From the NCBI GenBank assembly GCA_030141605.1, contig JAQGDQ010002476.1:1-22339 (forward strand): DNA of 22,339 nucleotides, in the 5' to 3' direction. The DNA comes from Tubiluchus corallicola. Lineage: Eukaryota > Priapulida > Priapulimorpha > Priapulimorphida > Tubiluchidae. The notes under the pieces are model-generated. The model saw only the letters and a program-made list of their open reading frames with translations, was not told where the DNA came from and searched no databases. Made by a program: the position numbers and the translations under genes. Shown here in pieces: positions 1 to 9,083 of the stretch. The stretch's first letter is position 1. Every line of letters begins with the position of its first letter.

Positions 1-188
1 AAGATACTCTCCTTTCATCCGCAACTAGGCAGGAACGATTTGAAGCGAGCTTTCCGGAGCACGTACACCAACCATTTATACAGAGCGTGGTATACGAGCT
101 TTTGGGTAAGGGGGAACATCCATCTTCCTTGGAAAAGTCAGTTCATGCAAACTTTATTGCGACTAGCATTCTGGAACAAAACCGCTAA
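1..188 (+). CDS. C-terminal fragment of a probable Gfo/Idh/MocA-family oxidoreductase (5' end outside window)
   Basis: The reading frame beginning at base 3 is open from the window edge to a TAA at 186-188 and gives about 61 residues. It contains a stretch like HVHQPFIQSVVYELLGKGEHPSS followed by a short helix ending in ILEQNR. This resembles the C-terminal end of Gfo/Idh/MocA sugar dehydrogenases, where a helix is followed by a Gly-rich turn and a Pro-Ser helix cap. The catalytic and NAD-binding parts lie outside the window, so substrate cannot be named. It sits about 120 nt upstream of dlgD on the same strand, so the two may belong to one sugar-acid operon (inference). A 6-bp inverted repeat, ATCGGC/GCCGAT at 194-209, follows the stop but lacks a T-tract. 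The family call rests on a short tail only. Confidence 0.5.
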   Translation, partial: DTLLSSATRQERFEASFPEHVHQPFIQSVVYELLGKGEHPSSLEKSVHANFIATSILEQNR

Positions 189-311
189 CTTAAATCGGCT
201 CGTGCCGATCGGTTATCCGTCGAAAGCGCAAATTTGCTGCATAGCTTTCTGGATTATGCTAGATTTAAAGACACATTGCACTAAATAGTCGTTGGAAACA
301 GGAGTGAAATT

Positions 312-1310
312 ATGATTAGAGTACCGTTTGAAGAGATGCGCGCTGAATTTAAGAGGGTTTTGTTGAGCAAGGGTGTTGATCAGTTTGTGGCGGATATTTG
401 TTCTGAAATTTTTGCAGAATCATCCCTTGACGGCATTTACTCACACGGAGTTAATAGATTTCCCAGATTGATATCATACATAGATAAGGGGTATGTGGAC
501 GTCAACGCAACGCCCGTGAGGTTGGACAATATGGGAGCTTTTGAGCGCTGGGATGGACGCCTTGGCTTAGGCAGCTACAACGCCACGTTGTGTATGGAGC
601 GAGCCATGGAATTAGCTGATGAGTACGGTATTGGTTGTGTTGCCATACGCAATACAAATCACTGGATGCGTGGAGGTACCTACGGTTGGCAAGCAGCGCG
701 AAAAGGCTACGCCGCCATATGCTGGACAAATACGTTGCCAAATATGCCCGCCTGGGGAGCAAAAGACTGTCGCTTGGGGAACAATCCGATGGTGCTTGCA
801 GTACCTGGAGAAAATCCGGTAGTAGTTGACACAGCCTTAGCCCAATATTCTTATGGTAAACTTGAAGAGACGAGAATCGCAGAAAAGAAGCTGCAGGTAG
901 CTGGAGGATACGACGAAGATGGCAAGCTGACAGATGATCCCGCAAAGATCGAAGCCACGATGCGCCCCCTTCCAATAGGCTACTGGAAGGGCTCTGCCAT
1001 ATCTATAGTTTTGGACATGGCAGTATCTATATTGGCAGATGGCAACGCATCAGGTGACATTGGAAAGCTCGGAGATGAATATAGTGTGTCCCAGATATTC
1101 ATTCTGTTTAACGTAAAAAAGTTTGGAAACAGAGATGATGTGTTGCCAAAAATAAACAACATCATAGATTATATAAAGGGCAGTACTCCGGTTGATTCCG
1201 ATGTGGAGATACGCTATCCCGGTGAAAGGGCGATTCGTTCGCGCAAAGACAACATGGAAAACGGCATACCAGTTAAAAAATATATATGGGACAGCATCAA
1301 GAAGATGTAA
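312..1310 (+). CDS. dlgD: 2,3-diketo-L-gulonate reductase (malate/L-lactate dehydrogenase superfamily)
   Basis: The 332-residue product has the same length as E. coli DlgD (YiaK) and matches it throughout. Shared blocks are SHGVNRFPR near residue 45, RNTNHWMRGG near 112-121, YGWQAARKGY, ICWTN, PAWGAKDCRLGNNP, GYWKGSAISIVLDM and DEYSVSQIFI. The family reduces 2,3-diketo-L-gulonate to 3-keto-L-gulonate with NAD(P)H in the cytoplasm, in L-ascorbate/L-xylulose-type sugar-acid use. His47 in the SHG motif and the HW pair near residue 116 fall in the family's conserved active-site region. The ATG is preceded by AGGAG seven bases upstream. None of the sugar transport and kinase genes that accompany it in E. 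coli is visible. Other superfamily members (malate, ureidoglycolate, delta-1-piperideine-2-carboxylate reductases) are less likely because the match to DlgD is so extensive. Confidence 0.88.
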   Translation: MIRVPFEEMRAEFKRVLLSKGVDQFVADICSEIFAESSLDGIYSHGVNRFPRLISYIDKGYVDVNATPVRLDNMGAFERWDGRLGLGSYNATLCMERAMELADEYGIGCVAIRNTNHWMRGGTYGWQAARKGYAAICWTNTLPNMPAWGAKDCRLGNNPMVLAVPGENPVVVDTALAQYSYGKLEETRIAEKKLQVAGGYDEDGKLTDDPAKIEATMRPLPIGYWKGSAISIVLDMAVSILADGNASGDIGKLGDEYSVSQIFILFNVKKFGNRDDVLPKINNIIDYIKGSTPVDSDVEIRYPGERAIRSRKDNMENGIPVKKYIWDSIKKM

Positions 1311-1383
1311 AGTCGTGTTGTTTTGATTGGCTTAAAATGGTATAAGTCGTTAGTTGTAAATTATATGCTATAGGTGCAGTTTT

Positions 1384-2070
1384 ATGTATAGGAAAGGTTT
1401 TACTCTGATTGAGATGGCTGTGGTAATAGTGGTGATCGGCCTTATACTGGGGATGGCTCTGAAGGCAACCGATATGATCCAAACGGCCAAGATAAGGTCT
1501 GAGGTCACAAAAATAACTAAAATTTCTGCAGCCATTGGTAGTTATTACGGCAAATACGGTATCATGCCGGGGAGCGATCCGATCCATATAGATGCAAGAT
1601 ATGCGGATCTGGTAGTTGAAGATCTTGACACAGAGGGCTTCTTGACGTTGAACGACTTCCTCATAGGCATTAAACACAAAGATCGTACAGACACACACTA
1701 CTACGCGCTTACATCCTGCACGACCTTCGCTGAAAGTTCCGGATATATCAGATGTGTATATCAAACCGGCGCTATTTGCTCAATTAATCCGGCCTTGCCA
1801 AACTTATACAGAATCGATTCCGTATGCGTTGTGCCTCACACCAGTGTTCAAGGGCTTACGACAAATAGGAGCACTGACACATACGCAGATATTGCGTGTA
1901 TATTTGAGGGGGGGCTCGACGATGGAGACCCAGAGGCGGGTAATGCACAATATTGGTTTTCTGGAAACAATGAAAATGACGTATTACTGGGCATAGAAAG
2001 CCCTAGCGAATGCAGACAGCTCAACCTTGACGGAGTGGCTTTAGAGGGACTCATTATTTTTCGACACTAA
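1384..2070 (+). CDS. Type IV prepilin-like (pseudopilin) protein
   Basis: The 228-residue protein begins with a classic class III signal: a basic leader of five residues ending in Gly5, then FTLIE with Glu at mature position 5, then a hydrophobic helix to about residue 27. Prepilin peptidase should cut after Gly5 and methylate Phe6. Beyond the helix comes KYGIMPGSD (about residues 57-65), similar to a Lys-Tyr-Gly-x-x-Pro-Gly element in a class of minor pilins and type II secretion pseudopilins. Several cysteines in the C-terminal half could form disulfides. The C-terminal globular domain is not recognised. No assembly ATPase, prepilin peptidase, secretin or other pilin gene is nearby, so it is an orphan subunit whose machine must be encoded elsewhere. 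The GTGCAG before the ATG is a weak ribosome binding site. Confidence 0.8.
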   Translation: MYRKGFTLIEMAVVIVVIGLILGMALKATDMIQTAKIRSEVTKITKISAAIGSYYGKYGIMPGSDPIHIDARYADLVVEDLDTEGFLTLNDFLIGIKHKDRTDTHYYALTSCTTFAESSGYIRCVYQTGAICSINPALPNLYRIDSVCVVPHTSVQGLTTNRSTDTYADIACIFEGGLDDGDPEAGNAQYWFSGNNENDVLLGIESPSECRQLNLDGVALEGLIIFRH

Positions 2071-2225
2071 TTTCCAGCCGCCACTATTTAGTCGACGTGC
2101 CCATAGCAATCCTGACAGCGTATTAGCTTTGCCTTGTTTTTTAAGAGACAACCTTAGCAAATTGTATGTGAGTGTAGTTGTGACCGTTCTTTTGCGTGGA
2201 TGCACCTTGGGTTTTACGGCATTAT

Positions 2226-2255
2226 TTGTGGAAAAATTTGTGTTTTGAGTATAGA
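2226..2255 (+). promoter_or_regulatory. Candidate sigma-70-type promoter for the efflux genes
   Basis: TTGTGG (2226-2231) and TATAGA (2250-2255) are separated by 18 bases. They lie about 40 nt upstream of the membrane fusion protein start, within a 226-nt gap that holds no other recognisable gene or repeat. The hexamers match consensus only partly. Confidence 0.3.
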
Positions 2256-2296
2256 ATACCGGACTTTTAATTTTTGAACATTGGAGACTTAAAAAG

Positions 2297-3363
2297 ATGA
2301 ACAAACGTGTGAAGAAGATACTAACACCAGCTATCGCCTTTGTGATAATAGCTGCCATTGTATTTATCGTGAGGCATAACGCATCGATAAGCAGGGCAGA
2401 ACCTGAGGTGGAGAGGGATATTGTTGTAAACTTGATGGAGATGCATCCTGTTGATGTTGACGAAACATTTGTGGTACCTGGTAACGTTACAAGCTGGGAA
2501 ACGGTAAACCTTGCCTATGAGACTTCCGGTGTTATTAAAGAGATAATGGTGGAAGAGGGAGATACGGTTACCAAGGGTCAAACATTGCTAAAGATCGACT
2601 CTAGCATACAGAAAACCAACATGAACCAAGCAAAAGATTCTCTCGACTATGCGAGGACAAACTACAACAGAATGAAAAATCTGTATGAAAAAAATACAAT
2701 AAGCCAGCAATCATTTGACGATGCTGAAAACCTTTACTGACCAGTAAAAACAATTATAGACCGAGCACAACAGAATATGAGAAAACGATCTTAAAGAGCC
2801 CTATCAATGGTGTGATCAACTATAGACACGCAACTATCGGCGAATATGCGTCAACTGGTACTCCGTCTTTTGAAATCGTAAATGCGAGCAGACTAAAGGT
2901 TGAAGCCGCCATACCGGAAAGAGAAATTAACTACCTCAAAGCTGGCCAAGAGGTTACGCTCACAAGAGCTCTTCTCTTGGAAGATAATGTTATCTACAAG
3001 GGCAAGATAATATTTTTGAGCAGTGAAGCAACTGCAAGATCGAAGACGTACCGTTGCGTAATTGAGCTGGAAAATACCGAAAACTTGATACCAGGCATGA
3101 TAATGAGAGCAACGCTGCTCAAGAGACAGCACAAAAATGTGTACAGAATTCCTCTTGGAAGCCTCGTTAAGCATGATGACGATGTTTTTATCTATACGAT
3201 CGATGAAGACAATATGGCAAAAGAGATCACCCCCACCGTGAGTCACCTTGATGGGGATTATTTGATAGTAACAGAAGGACTAAACCCATCTGACCAGCTG
3301 GTGGTGGAGGGTCAATATTTTCTCCACGACGGCTCTGAAGTAGTGGTTAAGGATAGGAACTAA
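2297..3363 (+). pseudogene. RND efflux membrane fusion protein (HlyD/AcrA family), frameshifted
   Basis: Periplasmic adaptor that links an RND inner-membrane pump to an outer-membrane channel. The first part (2297-2740, 147 residues) has an N-terminal hydrophobic anchor (residues about 10-25), the first half of the lipoyl-like domain (GNVTSWETVNLAYETSGVI, then VEEGDTVTKGQTLLKID) and the first coiled-coil helix. It stops at TGA 2738-2740 within the second hairpin helix. The other frame resumes at once and reads through EYEKTILKSPINGVI, the second lipoyl half, then the beta-barrel and membrane-proximal domains to 3363. Judging from usual hairpin length, about seven residues of the second helix also seem missing, so this break is more than one lost base. 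The start has GGAGA nine bases upstream. It ends three bases before the pump gene, so the two are co-transcribed. Confidence 0.8.
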
Positions 3364-3366
3364 AGT

Positions 3367-6300
3367 ATGCAAGTTACTAGACTCGGCTTAAAAAGAAAGA
3401 GTACAGTATTTACATTCATGCTTCTTCTTGTGATCATGGGTTCTGTAAGCTACATTTCATTGCCCAGAGAAGCTTTTCCGGAAGTAAAAATACCGTACGT
3501 ATTCGTAATGACCCCCCACGAGGGGGTCAGCGCAGAGGACATGGAATCCCTCATAACCACCAAGCTGGAAACAAAGCTGGTTGGCGTTAAGATGGTTGAG
3601 AAGATGACATCCATAAGCTCTGAGGGATTATCCCAAATCTTCATAGAGTTTTCAACGGAAGCCGACATTGAAGATGCTTTGAGATGGGTCAAAGACAAGG
3701 TTGATGAGGCAGAAGGTGATCTTCCAACCGACCTTGAAAATTCTCCATCTGTGGAGGAGATAGACCTTGACGACATGCCAATAATTACGCTCGGGGTATA
3801 CGGCAGGGTCAGTGAGGCTGTTCTCAAAGCTGTTGCAGAGGAGATGCAGGACATCATTGAAGGTTTGCCCGGAGTTTTGGAAGCTGAAATATTTGGCGGC
3901 AGGGAGAGGGAGATCAAGGTAGTTTTTGATCAAGAAAGGCTTGCTGAGTATGGTATTACCACAGGGGAGATATACAACGTAATCAACCAGGAAAATGTAA
4001 ATATTCCCGGTGGAGCTCTTGAGATAGGCACCACAAAGTTTTTGATACGAAGCCCTGGAGAATTTAAAACTATCGATGAAATCTATAACTTGGTCGTGAG
4101 GATGGATGAGGACGGCCCCATATATGTGAGGGACATCGCCGTTGTGGTGGACTCTTACAAAGATAGGGAGAGCTATTCTCGTTTCAATGGAGACACGTCC
4201 GTTTCCATATCCGTAAAGAAGCGGGTAGGGGCAAATATTGTAGAAATGGGCAGAGCGATCAAATATGTGGCGTCCGAATTTGAAAAACGGCTTCCTGGCA
4301 ACGTACATATAGCCATCACGGGAGATATGTCCGCAGATATTAAACTGATGGTAAATGAGCTCGAAAACAGCATATTCTCAGGTCTAGTGCTTGTGATAGC
4401 GGTACTGTTTCTTTTCCTCGGTTTAAGGGCTGCCATATTTGTTGCAATGGCGATTCCGTTCTCGATGCTCATTACGTTTATATCTATCGAACTGGTCGGT
4501 TTTACACTAAACATGGTAGTGCTTTTTAGTCTGATAATTGCCCTTGGTCTTCTTGTGGATAACGCTATAGTTATCGTGGAAAACATTTACAGGCATATGC
4601 AAATTGGTAAAAACAGAATGCAGGCGGCAAAAGATGCGGTAAGCGAAGTCGGCTGGCCAGTAATTACATCCACTCTTACTACCGTTCTTGCGTTTTTTCC
4701 TCTGCTCTTTTGGGGTGGTATTATGGGAGAGTTTTTAAAATATCTGCCCGCCACTCTCATCCTTGCATTGATAGCTTCGCTCTTTGTGGCATTGGTCATA
4801 AATCCCGTTATCTGCTCCACGTTTATGAGTGTCAAAAAGGAGAACATGAAAGTCGGTGAAGATGGTACCAAAAAGAGGGGCAAGTTTGTCAGCGGTTATG
4901 TGTCCATATTGACTGTCGCTATACGTTTCCGCTACCTTGTGTTTGTTGGGGCTGTGATGTTCCTATTTCTCACAGGGTTCTTGTATGGCAAACTCAATAC
5001 AGGTGTGGATCTCTTCCCCAGCATGGAGCCGAGCATATCGAGAGTTGTCATCGATTCCCCTGAGGGGACCAATGTAGACGCAGAAGACAAAATCGCACAA
5101 GCTGTCGAAAGAGTGTTGTTAAAAGAGCAAGACATCGAACAGGTATTGGCAGAAGTCTCTGCCGGCAATAATAAGGTTACCATCAACTTCCACGATCGTT
5201 CGGATCGCGTGGAATCTTCATTTATTACCATGGCTAGACTTAGAAAAGCATTTGCCGTGGTGCCGGGCGTTGATATAACTGTAGAAGAGTTGGAAGAGGG
5301 CCCACCGGTGGGAGACCCTATATCTATAGAGATAAGCGGCAAAGATATTGAGGTCCTTGAAAAACTTTTGGACCAAATCAAAGCAGAGGTACTGAAGATA
5401 GAAGGTGCAATCGATATCAATGACGATTACATCAAGTCAAAGCCGGAGATCAGCGTAACCGTAGATAGGGAAAAGGCGGGTCTTCTCGGGATATCCACAT
5501 CCCAAATAGCGAGCACCATAAAAGCCAGCATAAGCGGAACCAAGATCGGTACATACAGAGAAAATGAAGAGGATTACGACATCACTGTCCGTCTTCCTGA
5601 GAAAAGAAGGGAAAATCTAAGGGATATAGAAAACATTCTGCTAGTCTCCAACTACGGCTACAATATTCCTTTAAAAGATGTTGCTACAATCGAGATCGGT
5701 ACGGGGTTCGGTTCCATCAAAAGGAAGGATCAGAAAAGAACATTGACCGTCTCTGGCGGTATCGAAGAGGGTTTTAGAGCAAGCGAAATATTAACGCAGG
5801 TGCAGTCGATCATCAGTGAAATAGAAATCGGTAAGGGTATGAAGTAAACCTCACGGGAGAAGCAGAAGAGATGGAAAAAGCGGCAGCTTTCCTCATAAAA
5901 GCCTTTTTAGTGGCGGTATTTATGATTATGATGGTTCTTATCACTCAGTTTAACTCCATCAAGCAATCATTTATAGTGATAACGTCCGTCGTCCTTTCAT
6001 TATCCGGTGTTCTGTGGAGCCTTATGATTACGGGCAACGCTTTCTACATAATAATGACCGGAACAGGCGTCATCTCTCTCGCGGGGATTGTTGTGAACAA
6101 TTCAATAGTACTGATCGATTACACAAATCAATTGAGGGACAAAGGTTACAAGATAATCGATGCGGCAATTGAAGCGGGGGCAACTCGTATGAGGCCCGTC
6201 CTTTTGACAGCAACCACCACTACAGTGAGCCTTATCCCCATGGCATACGGCATAAGCATCAATGTCAGGGATTTTTCATTGATAACGGGATCAGATAGTG

Positions 6301-6482
6301 CAGACTATTGGGGGCCAATGGCCATGGCTATCATATTTGGACTGATCGTTGCCACAGCGTTGACCCTTTTTGTGACTCCTTCCCTTTACTGCATCATGGA
6401 GTCTTGGAACAAGAGGAAAGTTAGAAAAACTTACCTCACTGGCAAAAAGATAATCGCTACAAAGATTATGTCTATGAAATAA
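3367..6482 (+). pseudogene. RND-family efflux pump inner-membrane protein (AcrB/MexB type), frameshifted once
   Basis: Proton-driven trimeric exporter of the resistance-nodulation-division family. The frame 3367-5847 (826 residues) covers TM1 (about residues 12-30), the periplasmic PN/PC region, TM2-TM6 and the second large loop. The proton-relay helix reads GLLVDNAIVIVEN, with Asp398 followed by Asn399 where AcrB has two aspartates. It ends at TAA 5845-5847. Adding one base near 5838, so that Gly is followed by Tyr-Glu-Val-Asn-Leu, restores the frame into TM8-TM12, including GIVVNNSIVLIDY, ATRMRPVLLTA and WGPMAMAIIFGL. The restored length is about 1,038 residues, normal for the family. A single missing T is therefore the simplest reading. 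No TolC-type outer-membrane factor is encoded in the window. Substrates cannot be predicted. Confidence 0.85.
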
Positions 6483-6510
6483 CATTAAAAAAATGATTAG
6501 GTTCTAACTT

Positions 6511-7797
6511 ATGAGTAATGCCATCAAGAAGATCCTTTCTGACGTACCCTTACCATCTATGGTGGGGGTGCGCCAGAAATTTGTTATGCCTGACCCTATA
6601 GATGTTGAAAAAACATTCCTTCACAAAATTCAATCAACCGATATATTGAGCACTGTCAAAAAAGGGGACAATATTGCGATAGCCGTTGGCAGCAGGGGCA
6701 TAAGCAACATGCGTCTGATTGTTGAGCTTTTGGGCAAGGTTTTGTCGATGAAGGGTGCAAAACCTTTTATCGTGCCTGCTATGGGTAGCCACGGTGGCGC
6801 AACTGCCGATGGGCAGGAAAATGTCTTGAAAAGCCTCGGTATATCTCACGATTCTACAGGCATTCCTGTGAGGTCTTCCATGGAAGCGGTTCAGATCGGA
6901 ACTACTGAGACGGGTCTTCCCGTGTTGTATGACAAACTCGCACTTGAAGCCGATGGTTTGATCCTTGTCAACAGAATCAAACCCCACGTGTCATTTCGAG
7001 GAGATTATGAAAGCGGCATCATGAAGATGATAGCCATAGGTCTTGGCAAACAGAAAGGGGCAGAAATCTGCCATCAACTGGGCTTTGACAGCATGGAAAG
7101 AAATATCTTGGATATGGGGAGCCTCGCAATACATAAAGGCAACATTATCTTAGCCGTGGGCCTGTTGGAAGATGCTGAGCACAATACCGCAAAGGTAGAG
7201 ATAATAAGAAAAGAGGACATTTTGAATGTTGAGCCACGCCTTCTCGAAGAAGCTTGGAAACTGTTGCCAAAACTATACATCAACGATCTGGACGTTCTCA
7301 TAATGGATGAAATAGGCAAAGATATCAGTGGAACAGGATTCGACACAAACATAGTCGGAAGATATTATTCCCAAAGCATGAACAAAAATAGCAAAGTAGA
7401 CACCCCAAATATCTCGATGCTGGTAGCTCTCGACATTACACAAAAATCCGGAGGAAACGCAAACGGCATAGGTCTGGTCGACGTCATCTCAAGAAGGGCT
7501 TTTGACAAGATAAGGTTTGAACACACATATCCGAATGCTCTCACTACCACGATGCCTTTAGGCATCAAAATCCCCATGGTGATGGAGAATGACTCGTTAG
7601 CCATAAGAGCCGCCATCAAGATGTGCAATACGCTGGATATGAACAGCATCAGACTGGGAAGGATAAAGAACACCATCTCTGTGAGTGAAATAGAGCTGTC
7701 AGCCAATCTGATCAATGAGATAAAAAACAACCCGAATACGGAAATTACAACTGACGAGTACAGGATGCAGTTTGACAACCTTTGCAACCTAATATAG
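6511..7797 (+). CDS. LarA-like nickel-pincer cofactor-dependent isomerase homologue (DUF2088)
   Basis: The 428-residue cytoplasmic protein resembles the lactate racemase LarA superfamily, which isomerises or epimerises alpha-hydroxy acids using a lysine-linked nickel-pincer nucleotide. Candidate catalytic residues are His94 (PAMGSHGGAT), His159 (RIKPHVSFRG), Lys172 (GIMKM) and His188 (AEICHQ). Their spacing of 65, 13 and 16 is close to LarA His108, His174, Lys184 and His200 (66, 10 and 16). The AIAVGSRGI block near residue 56 matches the N-terminal nucleotide-binding region. It may be a paralogue group with a substrate other than lactate. The gene follows the pump gene by 28 nt with only a weak AGG upstream. 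larB, larC and larE, needed to make the cofactor, are not in the window. ldhA lies 10 kb away and is not evidence of linkage. Confidence 0.72.
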   Translation: MSNAIKKILSDVPLPSMVGVRQKFVMPDPIDVEKTFLHKIQSTDILSTVKKGDNIAIAVGSRGISNMRLIVELLGKVLSMKGAKPFIVPAMGSHGGATADGQENVLKSLGISHDSTGIPVRSSMEAVQIGTTETGLPVLYDKLALEADGLILVNRIKPHVSFRGDYESGIMKMIAIGLGKQKGAEICHQLGFDSMERNILDMGSLAIHKGNIILAVGLLEDAEHNTAKVEIIRKEDILNVEPRLLEEAWKLLPKLYINDLDVLIMDEIGKDISGTGFDTNIVGRYYSQSMNKNSKVDTPNISMLVALDITQKSGGNANGIGLVDVISRRAFDKIRFEHTYPNALTTTMPLGIKIPMVMENDSLAIRAAIKMCNTLDMNSIRLGRIKNTISVSEIELSANLINEIKNNPNTEITTDEYRMQFDNLCNLI

Positions 7798-7932
7798 ATC
7801 GCACCCAAAGGCTCTGAAGCACTTACTTGCTACACACTACAAGCCTCTCCACAGCCTAAACCCAGTAGAATAATGATCCAGAAGCTGCTTCAACCCATAA
7901 TAGATACAACAGCGATAGAACTTCAAGCCCTT

Positions 7933-8391
7933 CTAAAAAATTGCAAAAAGGATACCGCAAATGATGAGAGTGTATACCCCCGCCCCAATATCATCCAACA
8001 TTATTCCCATGCCACCGCTGTACTTTTCTTCCAAAACTTTTATCGGATAAGGCTTTATTATATCAAATATGCGAAACAGTATGAACGATACAACCAAAAA
8101 CATAAAGCTGACATTAAAGAATATTAGGACAAAATAGTAACCGACAATCTCATCAATGACCACTTCTGCCGGGTCTTCCTTGCCCGTTTTTTCCACATAG
8201 TAGTTGCTGACCTTCACGCCAAAAATGAATAGAGCCACGCATATTGCCAACTTTAAGGCAAATGGCAAGAAGCATGTCAAGAGAAGCAGAGGAAACGCTA
8301 TCAAAGTCCCCACGGTTCCCGGAGCGTACCAAGAATACCCAGTATAAAATCCTGTGGCTATCATTGTATAAAATTTATCCATTGAGTTCAT
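7933..8391 (-). CDS. pgpA: Phosphatidylglycerophosphatase A
   Basis: The 152-residue inner-membrane protein dephosphorylates phosphatidylglycerol phosphate to phosphatidylglycerol. Family signatures are ATGFYTGYSWYAPGTVGTL near the N-terminus, VIDEIVGYY around residue 78-86, LFRIFDIIKPYPIKVLE, and GGMGIMLDDIGAGVY near the C-terminus, whose acidic residues bind Mg2+. About four hydrophobic segments are visible. The ATG at 8391 is supported by GGAGG nine bases upstream (plus-strand 8401-8405). It lies inside the 3' end of hisA, giving a 17-base overlap and translational coupling. As the last gene of the his run it connects phospholipid synthesis to a histidine operon, a linkage that is probably only positional. 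It converges with the LarA-like gene across a 135-nt gap with no clear terminator. Confidence 0.9.
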   Translation of the reverse strand: MNSMDKFYTMIATGFYTGYSWYAPGTVGTLIAFPLLLLTCFLPFALKLAICVALFIFGVKVSNYYVEKTGKEDPAEVVIDEIVGYYFVLIFFNVSFMFLVVSFILFRIFDIIKPYPIKVLEEKYSGGMGIMLDDIGAGVYTLIICGILFAIF

Positions 8392-9082
8392 CTAGCTTTA
8401 CCTCCCCGTCATAAAAAGCTTTTCCAAGTATGCACCCTTTAACACCGGAGATCTTCGACAATCTCTCGATATCATCAATACAGGATAGCCCCCCGGATGC
8501 TATTATGTCGAAGTCTATCCTTCCTGACAACTCCTCCATCTGTTTAAAGTTTGGCCCCTGGAGCATGCCGTCCTTTTCTATGTCCGTATATATGACGCTT
8601 TCCACATCATATCCTTTGTATTCATTTATAAGGTCGTCAGCTTTTTTGAATGTATTTTCCGTCCATCCATCGGATCTGACATAACCGTCTTTGGCATCAA
8701 CGCCTAGTATAATCTTCCCTTTGTATTCATCCAGAGCAAAATGTGTAAACTCTTTGTCTTTGACTATAACGGTGCCCAAAATCAGGTATGTTGCGCCGAT
8801 ATTAAAATAATCCCTAGCGCGCTCCCTGCTCCTTATACCTCCGCCTATCTCTATCTCCATGGATGCTTCTATGATGATTTTTTCTATTACGTCAAAATTC
8901 ACGGCAGAGCCACTCTTTGCCCCGTCAAGATCGACGATGTGCAACCTCTTAATGCCGTTATCCCTAAATATCTTCACCACATCCAAAGGGTCGTCATAAT
9001 ATGTGGTCACATCAAGATAATCGCCCTGTCTCAACCTGACCGCTTTTCCCTCTAAAAGATCTATAGCAGGAATAACTAACAC
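8375..9082 (-). CDS. hisA: ProFAR isomerase, HisA
   Basis: This is 1-(5-phosphoribosyl)-5-[(5-phosphoribosylamino)methylideneamino]imidazole-4-carboxamide isomerase, the Amadori isomerase of histidine biosynthesis and a cytoplasmic TIM barrel. With the GTG start at 9082 it has 235 residues and begins with the family's usual LVIPAIDLLEG. Catalytic Asp8 lies in PAIDL and the second catalytic Asp129 in LGVDAKDG. Phosphate-binding loops are EIGGGIRS (about 78-85) and IIASGGLS. An in-frame ATG at 9103 would add seven residues inside hisH and lacks a ribosome binding site, whereas GGAGG lies seven bases before the GTG. The GTG follows the hisH stop after one base. Confidence 0.95.
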   Translation of the reverse strand: MLVIPAIDLLEGKAVRLRQGDYLDVTTYYDDPLDVVKIFRDNGIKRLHIVDLDGAKSGSAVNFDVIEKIIIEASMEIEIGGGIRSRERARDYFNIGATYLILGTVIVKDKEFTHFALDEYKGKIILGVDAKDGYVRSDGWTENTFKKADDLINEYKGYDVESVIYTDIEKDGMLQGPNFKQMEELSGRIDFDIIASGGLSCIDDIERLSKISGVKGCILGKAFYDGEVKLDELNG

Positions 9083-9083
9083 T

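Noticed and set aside
40-288. 82-residue ORF at the left edge
   Set aside because: It overlaps out of frame the conserved Gfo/Idh-like tail at 1-188, and its own product, rich in Trp and Arg with low-complexity character, resembles no family.
502-975. 157-residue minus-strand ORF inside dlgD
   Set aside because: It is antisense to a fully conserved gene and lacks a ribosome binding site or recognisable motif.
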